A stretch of DNA of 37,966 bases, from positions 1-37,966 of the forward strand of contig LRMT01000285.1 in NCBI GenBank assembly GCA_001725945.1, given 5' to 3'. The translations under genes and the position numbers were made by a program. Numbering within the stretch: position 1 is the first letter of the stretch; every line of letters begins with the position of its first letter. Below the pieces are notes generated by a model that saw nothing but the letters and a program-made list of their open reading frames with translations, was not told the DNA's origin and did not search any database. The stretch is from Cupriavidus sp. UYMMa02A (GTDB lineage Bacteria; Pseudomonadota; Gammaproteobacteria; Burkholderiales; Burkholderiaceae). Shown here piece by piece: positions 1-11,553 of this stretch.

Positions 1-115
1 CGGGAGAGGGGTTGGGGAGAGGGCCAGCGTGTCTGCGAAGTACAGCTTGTCATGCTTGCCACACGCCTTGCCCTCTCCCCCACCCCTCTCCCGCGCGCGG
101 GAGAGGGGAGCAAAC
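1..115. repeat. Dispersed palindromic intergenic repeat, copy 1
   Basis: The segment starts with half of a GGGAGAGGGG hairpin cut by the window edge. It carries a middle part containing GCGAAGTACAGC and ends in a perfect 26-base palindrome at 83-108, with 13-base arms CCCCTCTCCCGCG and its complement. The reverse complement of 3482-3605 aligns with it over nearly its full length, including the non-palindromic middle. It sits just downstream of the pckG stop, so the hairpin may also end pckG transcription; that role is inferred, since no T-tract is present. Confidence 0.8.
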
Positions 116-130
116 CATCAGCAGTGAGCC

Positions 131-1986
<1,856 letters not shown>

Positions 1987-2446
1987 ACTGCAACTCCAAA
2001 GTGTGTAAAGGGAAGGAAGGGGGAAATCTTTTCAAAGCCCGGTCCTCGGCCGTCAAGGCCGGTGTGTTTCGTGGTCTACACCGGCCGTCACATCCCGTTA
2101 CAACTCCTGTGCGGCCCCGGCAACGCAAAGGGTCGCTGCATTCCCCGCGCCTGCGCTACAGTTGCGCTTCGCCCGCGCGGGGGTGCTGCACAGGGCCAGG
2201 CGGGCTTTGTCCGACGGCACCGGGTGTCGGGAGCGAGGCTCGACCGACAATCCCGGGCAGCACCGGAGCGGGCAAGGATACCACTGCTGCACCCCGCTTG
2301 TTTTTGCTGCGCAGCATTGCCGGTCCCGGGTTTACGCACGGATTGTGCCGGCATGCGATACCCGACAATACGTCGGTGGTGCACGGTTTCCGTTGCCGCG
2401 CACACCAATCCGGGTCACCAGGCCAGCCGACAAGAAAGAGTTGCCG
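1987..2446. other. Intergenic region between divergent pckG and dehydrogenase
   Basis: 460 bases between two divergently transcribed genes, so it should hold both promoters. No convincing -10/-35 pair, operator palindrome or RNA gene could be picked out by eye. Reading frames crossing it lack family resemblance and look like high-GC shadows. Confidence 0.5.
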
Positions 2447-3472
2447 ATGAAGATTGCTGTACTCGACGATTACCAGGATGCCGTGCGCAAGCTGCCCTGC
2501 TTCAGCTTGCTGGAAGGACACGACGTCAAGGTGTTCAACAACACCGTCAAGGGCGTGGGCCAGCTCGCCGCGCGCCTGTCGGACGTGGAGGCGGTCGTCC
2601 TGATCCGCGAACGCACGCGCATCACGCGCCAGCTGCTCGAAAAGCTGCCCAAGCTGAAGATCATCAGCCAGACCGGCCGCGTCGGCACCGCGCCGAACAC
2701 GCATATCGACGTCGAGGCGTGCACCGACCGTGGCGTGGCGGTGCTCGAAGGCGTCGGCTCGCCGGTGGCGCCGGCCGAACTGACCTGGGCGCTGATCATG
2801 GCGGCCCAGCGCCGTATCCCCCAGTATGTGGCCAGCCTCAAGCATGGCGCCTGGCAGCAGTCGGGCCTGAAGTCGACCACCATGCCGCCGAACTTCGGCC
2901 TGGGCCAGGTGCTGCGTGGCCAGACCCTGGGCATCTGGGGCTACGGCAAGATCGGCCGGCTGCTGGCCGGCTACGGCCGCGCCTTCGGCATGAACGTGCT
3001 GGTGTGGGGGCGCGAGGCATCGCAGGAAGCCGCGCGCGCCGAGGGCCTCGCGGTGGCGGAGTCCAAGGACCAGTTCTTTGCCGAGAGTGACGTGCTGTCG
3101 CTGCACCTGCGCCTGAACGACGACACGCGCGGCATCGTCAAGCTGACCGACCTGACGCGCATGAAGCCGACCGCGCTGTTCGTCAACACGAGCCGCGCCG
3201 AGCTGCTCGAAGAGAACGCACTGGTCGCGGCGCTGAACCGCGGCCGTCCGGGCATGGCCGCAGTGGACGTGTTCGAGTCCGAGCCGATCCTGCAAGGCCA
3301 CGCGCTGCTGCGCATGGAAAACTGCATCTGCACGCCGCACCTCGGCTACGTGGAGCGCGACAGCTATGAGCTGTACTTCCGCACGGCGTTCCAGAACATC
3401 CTCGATGTGCTCGGCGGCCAGCACGACAGCATCGTCAATCCGAAGGCCCTGACGCCGGCGCTGTCGCGCTGA
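2447..3472 (+). CDS. D-2-hydroxyacid dehydrogenase family protein (NAD-dependent)
   Basis: A 341-residue cytosolic oxidoreductase of the D-isomer 2-hydroxyacid dehydrogenase family (PF00389/PF02826), which interconverts 2-keto acids and D-2-hydroxy acids. The Rossmann fingerprint GYGKIG is at residues 165-170. The catalytic triad positions are Arg250 in VNTSRAE, Glu279 in FESEP and His298 in TPHLGY. The ATG at 2447 starts the typical MKIAVLDDY strand, and the frame upstream of it has no family resemblance. It is monocistronic, with divergent pckG upstream and a palindromic repeat right after the stop. The substrate cannot be told from sequence; phosphoglycerate, glyoxylate and other 2-keto acids are all handled by relatives. 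Confidence 0.9.
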   Translation: MKIAVLDDYQDAVRKLPCFSLLEGHDVKVFNNTVKGVGQLAARLSDVEAVVLIRERTRITRQLLEKLPKLKIISQTGRVGTAPNTHIDVEACTDRGVAVLEGVGSPVAPAELTWALIMAAQRRIPQYVASLKHGAWQQSGLKSTTMPPNFGLGQVLRGQTLGIWGYGKIGRLLAGYGRAFGMNVLVWGREASQEAARAEGLAVAESKDQFFAESDVLSLHLRLNDDTRGIVKLTDLTRMKPTALFVNTSRAELLEENALVAALNRGRPGMAAVDVFESEPILQGHALLRMENCICTPHLGYVERDSYELYFRTAFQNILDVLGGQHDSIVNPKALTPALSR

Positions 3473-3481
3473 GGGGGAAGG

Positions 3482-3610
3482 GTTTCTCCCCTCTCCCGCC
3501 CGCGGGAGAGGGGCCGGGGGAGAGGGCAGGCGCTGGCATACCCACGCGCTGTACTTCGCAGACCCTCCGATCCTCTCCCCCACCCCTCTCTACTTCGCGG
3601 GCGAGGTGAG
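3482..3610. repeat. Dispersed palindromic intergenic repeat, copy 2 (inverted relative to copy 1)
   Basis: The hairpin at 3488-3513 has 12-base arms (CCCCTCTCCCGC and its complement) with a CC loop. It is followed by CCGGGGGAGAGGGC, a middle section with GCTGTACTTCGC, and a degenerate second CCTCTCCCCCACCCCTCTC block. Its reverse complement matches 1-115 across the whole unit. It begins about 10 bases after the dehydrogenase stop and could act as a terminator. The remaining bases up to 3786 show no further feature. Confidence 0.8.
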
Positions 3611-3786
3611 CCTGGTTCGACCGCGCTTGGTAGCAGCTGGCGCCTCACCACTTTGTCCCGTCGCGGACGCGAATCTCACGAAACCGCTACACTCGGGACT
3701 TCCCTGACCGCCGGCCGTCCATGGCTCGCGGCGCCCTCCCGACAACAACAAGGCGCTTGCGCGCCACCCCCTCCTCCAAGGCCGGA

Positions 3787-4958
3787 ATGGACCCCAGGCT
3801 CGTGACGCTCTGCGTCGCAATTTCGTCATTGGCACCGGTGCGATGATCGTGACCGGCATGTTGAACGACATTGCCGCCGATTTCGGCCTGGGCGTGGCCA
3901 GTGCCGGCCAGCTTATCTCGGTGTTCGCGCTGGCCACCTGCGTGGGTGCGCCGCTGTTTGCCACGATCGGCTCGCGCATCGACCGCCGCCTGTTGCTGGC
4001 CGGTTCGCTCCTCATCTACGCGGTGATGCACCTGGCCGCCGCGCTGGCGCCGAGCTTCGCCACGCTCATGGCGATCCGCTTCCTGACCGCGATCGGCGCG
4101 GCCATCTATACGCCGCAGACTGCTGCCACCCTGCCCCTGCTGGTCAATGCGCAGACGCGCGGCCGCGCGATCAGCTTCGTGTTCCTGGGCTGGAGCGTGG
4201 CCAGTGTGGTCGGCATGCCGCTCGGCACCTGGATTGCCAGCACGCTGGGCTGGCGCGTGAGCATGGCGGTAGTTGGCGTGCTCGCGCTGCTGGTGTCGGT
4301 GGCGGTATGGCGCGCGCTGCCGCGCGGGCTCAACGTGCCGGCCGCGGGCCGCGAGGCGTGGGGTGCCGTGCTGCGCCACCGGCCGATCATGCTCGTGGTG
4401 GCCGCCACGATGATCCAGTCGGCCGGCATGTTCACGATGTTTACCTACATTGCGCCGCTGATGCGCGATGTCCACGGCATCAGCGGTGCCGCGCTGAGCC
4501 TGATGTTCCTGGCCTATGGCGCGTGCGGCGTGCTCGGCAATGCCATGGCGGCCTCGCGCATGGACCGGATCACGCCGAGCCGGATCGTCCAGATCGCGCT
4601 GCTGACCTCGATCATGGCAATGGTGCTGTGGCCGCTCGCGGGCCTGGGCAGCGTGGCGCTGGTGCTGCTGTTCATGCTGTGGGGCGTGGGCGGGTTTGCC
4701 ACCAACAGCGCGCAGCAGGCACGGCTGGTGATGATCGCGCCGGAACGCGCATCCGTGTCGATCTCGCTCAATTCGTCGTCGATCTACCTTGGGCAGGCGC
4801 TGGGCGCCATGGCCGGCGCGGCCATCTATACGGTGGCCGGCAGCGGCTCGTTGCACTGGGGCGCCGCGGCGCTGATGCTGGCGGCGCTGGCCGTCTCGCA
4901 ACGGGCGCGGGCGCTCGGCTGCCAGTGGCCGCCGCGGCAGGCGCCGCAACAGGCCTGA
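3787..4958 (+). CDS. MFS transporter (AraJ-like efflux family)
   Basis: Inner-membrane major facilitator, about 390 residues with some 12 hydrophobic segments. It has a typical MFS loop after helix 2 (GSRIDRRLLL) and resembles the sugar/drug efflux permeases of the AraJ/YdhP type. The likely start is the ATG at 3787 (MDPRLVTLCV). The frame then breaks at 3817: inserting one G restores a continuous first helix (VGNFVIGTGAMIVTGMLNDI). Without the correction only an internal ATG at 3843 is available, which would cut helix 1. The substrate is unknown. A short intergenic region with DnaA-box-like repeats separates it from the MOSC gene. Confidence 0.85.
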
Positions 4959-5001
4959 GCCGTTCCCCACGCCTGCCCCGGAAGCTGGCTGAGCCGGGCT
5001 C

Positions 5002-5079
5002 CGCTCCACAGGTTTTCCACAGTGTTGTCCAGCGCACTGTCCACCACCTGTCCCACGCGTATCCACGGGGTTATCCACA
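5002..5079 (+). promoter_or_regulatory. Phased array of DnaA-box-like 9-mers
   Basis: Seven copies of a 9-mer resembling the DnaA box TTATCCACA lie in one orientation. They start near 5002, 5013, 5025, 5037, 5048/5049, 5059 and 5071. The last (5071-5079) is a perfect TTATCCACA, 5013-5021 is TTTTCCACA (one mismatch), and 5059-5067 matches 7 of 9. The others keep mainly the TCCAC core. Spacing of the CCAC/CCAG cores is 10-12 bases throughout, close to one helical turn. The array ends 19 bases before the MOSC start codon. DnaA binding is inferred from the motif only. Confidence 0.55.
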
Positions 5080-5098
5080 ACTCCTGCGCGAGGGCATC

Positions 5099-5737
5099 AT
5101 GAGCGAATCGAACGCAGCCCTGGCCGGCGCGCGCGTGCTGGCGATCAGCATCGGCAAGGCCATTCCGCTGGTGGTGTCCCGCGCCGGTACCGAAGCGGTG
5201 GTGATGTCCGGCATCCGCAAGCATCCCGTCAGCACGCTGACCCGCCCGCTCGGCGTGCAGCTGCGCCCGCTGGGCGTGGCCGGTGACGAGCAGGCGGACC
5301 TGAGCGCGCACGGCGGCCTCGACAAGGCCGTGTACGCCTATCCGGCCGAGCACTACGCGTGGTGGAACGCGCGCCGCCGCGCCGCGGCACAGCCCGATGC
5401 GCACCGTGGCCTGGCCTTCGGCGCCATGGGCGAAAACCTGACCATCGAGGGACTGGACGAGACCGAACTGTGGGTCGGCGATGTGCTGCGCATCGGCACC
5501 GCGGTGCTGCGCGTGGCGTCGCCGCGCCAGCCGTCGTGCAAGTTCAACGCCGTGCTCGGCTACCGCCACGCCGTGCGCGACATGGTCGAGAGCGGCTATT
5601 CCGGCGTCTACCTGAGCGTGGTCCAGACCGGCGAAGTCCATGCCGGAGATGCCATCCGTGTGCAGCCAGGGCCACGGGAGCTGTCGATCGACAGCATTAA
5701 CCGGTGGCGCCGCGAGGGCCGGCGGCATCTTTTCTGA
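5099..5737 (+). CDS. MOSC domain-containing protein (YiiM-like)
   Basis: A 212-residue protein of the MOSC family, the sulfur-carrier domain related to the C-terminus of molybdenum cofactor sulfurase. Some relatives (YiiM, YcbX) reduce N-hydroxylated compounds using molybdenum cofactor. Visible family hallmarks are the DLSAHGGLDKAVYAYP block (residues 67-82), FGAMGENLTIEG (108-118) and the conserved Cys147 in SPRQPSCKF, the expected cofactor ligand. The ATG at 5099 was chosen because it starts the conserved VLAISIGK strand without extra sequence. The start is 19 bases after the DnaA-box-like array, so expression may be tied to DnaA; that link is speculative. Exact substrate unknown. Confidence 0.88.
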   Translation: MSESNAALAGARVLAISIGKAIPLVVSRAGTEAVVMSGIRKHPVSTLTRPLGVQLRPLGVAGDEQADLSAHGGLDKAVYAYPAEHYAWWNARRRAAAQPDAHRGLAFGAMGENLTIEGLDETELWVGDVLRIGTAVLRVASPRQPSCKFNAVLGYRHAVRDMVESGYSGVYLSVVQTGEVHAGDAIRVQPGPRELSIDSINRWRREGRRHLF

Positions 5738-6008
5738 TAATGTTTGTCTATCGATACAAGCAGTCGCCCCACAAACGCCACGCTACCCTCGTTGCCCATC
5801 AAGCCACGCCCGGAGCACGCCGTTACCCGATCTGTAATGGGCTGTAATACTCCACGCTGGCTAGGCGGGGCGAACCGCTGTACTAGTAGAGGTTTTGCGC
5901 GACACGTACCCGCCCGGCCCCCGGGCCGCCCGTCCAGGGCGGCCGCGGCAGGAACAGAGGCGGGACGTCACCGGGGAGGCGCGCTGCGGCTAAGAGGGTC
6001 CACACACA
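5738..6008. other. Intergenic region upstream of the first RND operon
   Basis: About 270 bases that should contain the promoter of the adaptor-permease operon at 6009. No clear hairpin, operator or promoter pair was recognised, and no regulator gene is adjacent. Confidence 0.4.
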
Positions 6009-7259
6009 ATGAAGACAGACAGGATCGACCAGCCCAAGGGGTTTGTCGACAGCAACTGGAGCGCGTCCGCGGGAACGGGACGGGGCCGGGTATCGCCGTG
6101 GGCCGTGGTGGTCACGGTGGCGGTGCTCGCCGGACTGGGATGGTTTGCCTGGCGTACGTGGCTGGCGCCCAAGCCCGTCGCCAAGGGGCCCGCGCCGGTG
6201 ACGGTGGCCACCGCGCTGGTGCAGCAGGGCGACGTACCGCTGCAGTTCACGGCCAACGGCAATGTGACGGCGTTATCCACAGTCGAAGTGCGCTCGCAGG
6301 TCTCGAGCACGGTGCGCGCCGTCCACATCAAGGAAGGCCAGACCGTCAAGCCCGGGGACCTGCTGTTCTCGCTCGACACGCGCATGGACGAAGCCAACCT
6401 GGCCAAGGCCCAGGCGCAGCTTTTGCGCGACCAGGCCGACCTGGCGGACGCGCGCCGCAACCTGGCACGCAGCAAGGAACTGCTGGAGCGCAATTTCATC
6501 TCGAAGAGCGCGGTGGACACGGCCCAGGCCAAGGTGGACGGCTTCGAGGCGACCATCCGCGCCGACCAGGCCGCGATCGAAGCCAGCCGCGTCGCGGTCA
6601 GCTACGGCGCGATCCGCGCCAGCATCGGCGGCCGCACCGGCGTGATCAACGTCTTCCCGGGATCGATGGTGATGCCCACCAGCACCGGGCCGATGGTCAC
6701 AGTTGCCCAGATCCAGCCGATTGCGGTGACCTTCAGCCTGCCCGAACGCCAGCTCGCGGCACTGCGCGAGGCGTTGCACGCAGGCCCCGTGCAGGTGACC
6801 GCCCAGCCCAACGACGGCAGCAAAGCTCCGGTGACGGGCAAGATCACCTTTATCGACAACACGGTCGATCCGCAGTACGGCACCATCCGCGTCAAGGCGC
6901 AGTTCGACAATGACGAGCAGCGGCTGTGGCCGGGCACCTATGCCAATGTCAGCGCGGTGGTGCAGACCCTGAAGAACGCGTTGTCCGTGCCGCCCCAGGC
7001 GGTCGTGACAGGGCCTGAAGGCCGCTTCGTCTATGTCGTGCAGCCTGACAGCAAGGTGGCCCGCGTGCCCGTGAAGCTGGTGACCACTACGGCGACGTCG
7101 GCGGTGGTCGAAGGCGTGCAGCCCGGTATGCGCGTGGTCGTGGAAGGCACGCAGAACCTGCGCCCGGGCATGGTGGTGCGCGAGGCGACGCCCGCTTCTG
7201 CTGCTTCCGCCGCTTCGGCCAGGCCGGCGAGCGCGCCTGCCATTGCGCAGGGGCACTGA
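6009..7259 (+). CDS. RND efflux periplasmic adaptor (MdtA-like)
   Basis: Membrane-fusion protein of about 416 residues that links an inner-membrane RND pump to an outer-membrane channel. It has a cytoplasmic N-terminus and one membrane anchor at roughly residues 31-48. A lipoyl half-motif follows (VRSQVSSTVRAVHIKEGQTVKPGDLLFSLD, given here in outline), then a coiled-coil hairpin and a second lipoyl half around GSMVMPTSTGP. The beta-barrel domain contains KITFIDNTVDPQYGTIRVKA, and an Ala/Ser-rich tail ends the protein. The stop is 3 bases before the permease ATG, so the two are co-transcribed. Unlike the acrA-type adaptor at 25474 it lacks a lipobox and is membrane-anchored. The substrate is unknown. 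Confidence 0.9.
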   Translation: MKTDRIDQPKGFVDSNWSASAGTGRGRVSPWAVVVTVAVLAGLGWFAWRTWLAPKPVAKGPAPVTVATALVQQGDVPLQFTANGNVTALSTVEVRSQVSSTVRAVHIKEGQTVKPGDLLFSLDTRMDEANLAKAQAQLLRDQADLADARRNLARSKELLERNFISKSAVDTAQAKVDGFEATIRADQAAIEASRVAVSYGAIRASIGGRTGVINVFPGSMVMPTSTGPMVTVAQIQPIAVTFSLPERQLAALREALHAGPVQVTAQPNDGSKAPVTGKITFIDNTVDPQYGTIRVKAQFDNDEQRLWPGTYANVSAVVQTLKNALSVPPQAVVTGPEGRFVYVVQPDSKVARVPVKLVTTTATSAVVEGVQPGMRVVVEGTQNLRPGMVVREATPASAASAASARPASAPAIAQGH

Positions 7260-7262
7260 GCC

Positions 7263-10200
7263 ATGACGCTGTCCGAGCTTTGTATCCGCCGTCCGGTGAT
7301 GACGGTGCTGCTGTGCATCGCCGTCATCGTCACCGGTATCGTGCTGTACCCGACGATCCCGATCGCCGCGCTGCCCAGCTTCAACTCGCCGGTGATCCAG
7401 GTCACGGCCACCCTGCCCGGGGCCAGCCCCGAAACCATGGCCGCCTCGGTGGCCACCCAGCTCGAAAAGCAGTTCGCGACGATCCCCGCGTGTCGGTGAT
7501 CAGTTCATCGAACACGCTCGGCAACTCGAGCATCACGATCGAATTCGACAGCGACCGCGATATCGATGCCGCGGCCGTGGACGTGCAGGCGGCGCTGTTC
7601 CGCGCGCAGCGTTCGCTGCCGATCGAGATGACGGTGCCGCCGTCGTACCGCAAGGTCAACCCGGCCGATGCGCCGGTGCTGCTGCTCGCGATCAACTCGC
7701 CGGCGATGAGCCTGGCCGAACTCAATGCCTTCGGCGACAACCTGATCTCGCCGACGCTGGCCACGCTGCCCGGCGTGGCGCAGGTGCAGGTGTTCGGCCA
7801 GAAGCGCTTCGCGGTGCGCGTGCGCGCCCACCCGGATGCGCTCGCCGCGCGTGGCCTCACGCTCGACGAACTGGCCACGGCGCTGAACCGCGCCAACGCC
7901 AACACGCCGGTCGGCACGCTCGACAGCGCGCGCCAGACGCTGACCATCCAGGCCAACCGCCAGCTCGCCAACGCCGACGCGTTCCGCAACATCATCGTCG
8001 CGAGCCAGGCCAACGGCGTGCTGGTGCGGCTGTCCGACGTGGCCGAGGTTGAGGACAGCGTCGAGACCATCAAGACCGGCAGCTGGCTGAACAACGAGCG
8101 CTCGATCGTACTGGCCGTGCTGCGCCAGCCGGACGCCAATACCGTGGCCGTGGTCGACGCCATCAAGGGGGCGCTGCCCCGCCTGCTGAGCCAGATGCCG
8201 GGCTCGGTCAACGTGGCGGTGGTCAACGATCGTTCCAACTCGATCCGTGAATCGATCCACGACGTGCAGTTCACGCTGGCGCTGACCGTGGCGCTGGTGG
8301 TGATGGTGATCTTCCTGTTCCTGCGCCGCGCGGCCGCCACGCTGATCCCGACCGTGTCGCTGCCGATCTCGCTGATCGGCACGGTGGCGCTGATGAAGGC
8401 GTTCGGCTACAGCCTGGACAACGTATCGCTGCTGGCCATCACGCTGGCGGTGGGCCTGGTGGTGGACGACGCCATCGTGATGCTCGAGAACATCGTGCGC
8501 CATATCGAGGAAGGCATGCCGCCGCTCAAGGCCGCGCTGGTGGGATCGCGCGAGATGGGTTTCACCATCATGTCGATCTCGATCTCGCTGGTGGCGGTGT
8601 TCATCCCGATCTTCTTCATGCCGGGCGTGATCGGGCTGCTGTTCCACGAGTTTGCCGCGGTGGTGTCGTTGTCGATCCTGGTGTCGGCGCTGGTGTCGCT
8701 CACGCTGATCCCGATGCTGTGCGCGCGCTTCCTGTCGGCCGAAAATGTGCCGGTGGACGAATCGCAGCACGCGTACGGCGATCACGCCGGCCATGCGCCG
8801 GCCGTGGTGCAGAAGCAGACGCTGGGCATGCGCTCGACGCAGTGGTTCGAAAACCTGTTCGAGTGGACGCTGCACAAGTACGCGCACGGCCTGGACTGGT
8901 GCCTGGCGCACCGGCGCGTGGTACTGGCGGCCGCCGGTCTGACTTTCGTGCTGACCGCGGTGCTGTTCGTCAAGATTCCCAAGGGTTTCTTCCCCGAGGA
9001 AGACATCGGCCAGATCCAGGTCAACGCCGAAGGCCCGCAGGACATCTCGTTCGACGCCATGGCCGAGCGGCTGCGTGATGCCTCGGAGCGCATGCGTGCC
9101 AACCCCGCCGTAAAGAGCATCGTGGTCTCGATCGGCGGCGGCCCGTCGCCGGCGATCAACACTGGCCGCATGTTCGTCGAACTGAAGCCGCTCGGCGAGC
9201 GGCCCAAGATGGCGAAGGTGGTGGAGTCGCTGCGCAAGGACGTGGCCGGCATTCCGGGCCTGGCGGTGTATTTCTCGCCGGTGCAGAACCTGCGCCTGGG
9301 CGGGCGGCAGAGCAAGAGCCGCTACCAGTACACGCTGCAGAGCGTGAAGGCCGGCCAGCTCCAGGAATTCAGCGACAAGCTGATGGCGAAGATGCGCGCG
9401 GACACGCTGTTCCGCGACGTCACGAGCGATTCGCAGCAATCGGGTCTGGAAGCGCAGCTGTCGATCGACCGCGACAAGGCCAATGCGCTCGGCGTGCAGA
9501 TGCAGGACGTGCGCACGGCGCTGTACTCGGCATTCGGTGAGCGCCAGGTGTCGACGATCTATACGCCGATCGATAACTACTACGTGATCCTGCAGGCCGC
9601 CGACGTGGATCGGCAGGACGAAAGCGCGTTCACCAAGCTCTACGTGCGCAGCAAGACCGGCCAGATGGTGCCGATCTCCGCGTTCGCCACGACCGAGCGC
9701 CGCGTCGGGCCGATCGCCGTGAACCACCAGGGCCAGCTGCCTTCGGTGACGGTGTCGTTCAACCTGGCGCCCGGCGCGGCGCTGGGCGAAGCGTCGGCCA
9801 AGATCGACCGCTACCGGCAGGAGATCGCCATGCCGAGCGCCATCTTCACGAGCTGGGGGGGCGACGCGGCGGTGTTCCAGTCGTCGCAGGCCACGCAGAT
9901 CGTGCTGCTGGTGGCGGCCATCGCGGTCATCTACACGCTGCTGGGCGTGCTGTATGAGAGCTACATCCACCCGCTGACGATCCTGGCCGGGCTGCCGTCG
10001 GCGGCCATCGGCGCGCTGCTGACGCTGTTCCTGTTCAACGTGGAGCTGTCGCTGATCGCGACCATCGGCGTGCTGATGCTGATCGGCATCGTCAAGAAGA
10101 ACGCCATCATGATGATCGACTTCGCGCTTGCCGCGCAGCGTGAACAAGGCATGGCCCCGGCGCGGGCCATCCGGCAGGCTTGCCTGCTGCGCTTCCGGCC

Positions 10201-10459
10201 GATCATGATGACCACCTTCGCTGCCATCATGGGTGCCCTGCCGCTGGCGCTGGGCCTCGGTGCTGGCGCCGAGCTGCGCCAGCCGCTCGGCCTGGCCGTG
10301 GTGGGCGGCCTGCTGTTCTCGCAGGTCATCACGCTGTTCATCACGCCGGTGATCTACCTGGCGCTGGATCGGTTCTCGGGTACTGGCCCGTTGCAGATCG
10401 ATGCGGACGGGAACAGAATGCCGGAGACGGTGCATGCGGAGACGGTGCAGCAGCACTGA
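7263..10459 (+). CDS. RND efflux permease (HAE1 family, MdtB/MdtC-like)
   Basis: Inner-membrane proton-driven multidrug pump, about 1065 residues once corrected. It has the RND layout: a first helix, a large periplasmic loop, a helix bundle, a second periplasmic loop and a second bundle. The proton-relay pair is in GLVVDDAIVMLEN and the partner Lys in GIVKKNAIMMIDF. The ATG at 7263 starts MTLSELCIRRPVMTVLL, the usual opening of MdtB/C-type pumps. The frame breaks at 7488, where one G is missing between IP and GVSVISSSNTLG; correction gives an unbroken family sequence. It follows the adaptor in one operon. No outer-membrane factor or second permease follows, so it probably borrows a channel encoded elsewhere. 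Confidence 0.92.
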
Positions 10460-10653
10460 AGGACGGCAGCGAAGTTTTCCACTTCCGCTTGCGTGAGCGA
10501 TGACGGCGCGCTGGCTACGATGACTTGCGCGTGCTAACCGACAGGTGGTCCCCGCGAATGCGGGACCCGGCAACTTTCAGGAAGGCCGCACCGCGTGGGC
10601 CTGTCACTGCAGCCACTATCCGCAACGCGTGGCGGCGCGAATCTGGTCTGTAC

Positions 10654-11553
10654 TTATATGGCCCCCGGGCGCAGCCGGATGGAGCCGACCACGGCGTCCC
10701 ATAACTCCAGCGCTTCCTCGTCGCTGGCAAACGACTCCTTGTTGGTGCGGTAAGCGCTTTCGCCGACCTGCAGCGATATATTCAGATTTGGTTCTGCCAG
10801 GGAGTCGGCCTTGCCCGGCGCTTCCCATTTGAAGCCGTAAGTCCGCTTGCCGTCCTGCGTGCCTGCCACAAGAATCTCGTCGGCCTCGATGGGGCCGACC
10901 CGGCGCTCACGATTGCGCAGTTGAGTAAAGCCGGCCACCGTGCCTAGCAGCCCGGCCAGAACCTCGCCGGCCCGCTTGCGCAGGCCGGGCTCCACGCTGC
11001 GTTGTACGTAGGCAGTGATCCCGAATGAAACGTCGGGCTTGCCGGCCAGGTGGATCACCATGCGCCAGCTTTCGAGGTTCAGTTGCTTGTCCACCAAAAC
11101 AACATCATTGGCGGCATAACCGATTCCTGCTGGCAATTCTCCCGGCGGAATCTCCCGCCATTCACGAGACAATTTTTCGCAATCAGACAGCGCCGACTGC
11201 TTATTGTCGGGAGAGACATTTCCCGCATACCTTACGGTCCTTGACCCGGCCCTGAAGTACGTCTCGAAGCGATAAAGTATGTCTCCCGTCGGTCTGTTCC
11301 ACGATATTAGCGTCACTGCTCCATTGGCATGCGGCACGCGCTCGATAAACATGCTGCCATGCTTGACGTGTCGGGCCTCCCGCAGGGCCTGCTCCTCTTT
11401 GGCGACAAACTGATCCAGGCTTGCCTGCGTCTGAATCGCGGGCATCGCTTCGATTTTGACCCCGTTGTGTACATGGCTCTCGATTGTCCGCGCGTCTCCA
11501 GGCAGGTCGACCAGATGCCGACCGATGGCATGGGTTCTCCATCCCTCTTTCAT
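10654..11553 (-). CDS. T6SS immunity protein, Tli4-like
   Basis: A 299-residue protein resembling the Tli4 family, which protects cells from Tle phospholipase effectors of type VI secretion. The opening MKEGWRTHAIGRHLVDLP and the C-terminal block running FKWEAPGK, then QVGESAYRTNKESF, then LWDAVVGSIRLRP fit the two-domain Tli4 organisation. Family assignment is by pattern recognition and partner context. The ATG at 11551-11553 has a strong AAGAAGGAG ribosome site and overlaps the stop of the upstream lipase fragment as ATGA, showing translational coupling. No signal peptide or lipobox is obvious, so where it acts is unclear. Base composition is lower in G+C than the flanks, suggesting acquisition with the effector. 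Confidence 0.75.
   Translation of the reverse strand: MKEGWRTHAIGRHLVDLPGDARTIESHVHNGVKIEAMPAIQTQASLDQFVAKEEQALREARHVKHGSMFIERVPHANGAVTLISWNRPTGDILYRFETYFRAGSRTVRYAGNVSPDNKQSALSDCEKLSREWREIPPGELPAGIGYAANDVVLVDKQLNLESWRMVIHLAGKPDVSFGITAYVQRSVEPGLRKRAGEVLAGLLGTVAGFTQLRNRERRVGPIEADEILVAGTQDGKRTYGFKWEAPGKADSLAEPNLNISLQVGESAYRTNKESFASDEEALELWDAVVGSIRLRPGAI

Noticed and set aside
6273..6281. Perfect TTATCCACA inside the RND adaptor gene as a functional DnaA site
   Set aside because: It is isolated and within coding sequence; a single 9-mer can occur by chance and no neighbouring boxes were found.
10548..10566. Hairpin after the first RND operon as a rho-independent terminator
   Set aside because: The stem is short with a bulged C and there is no T-tract after it.
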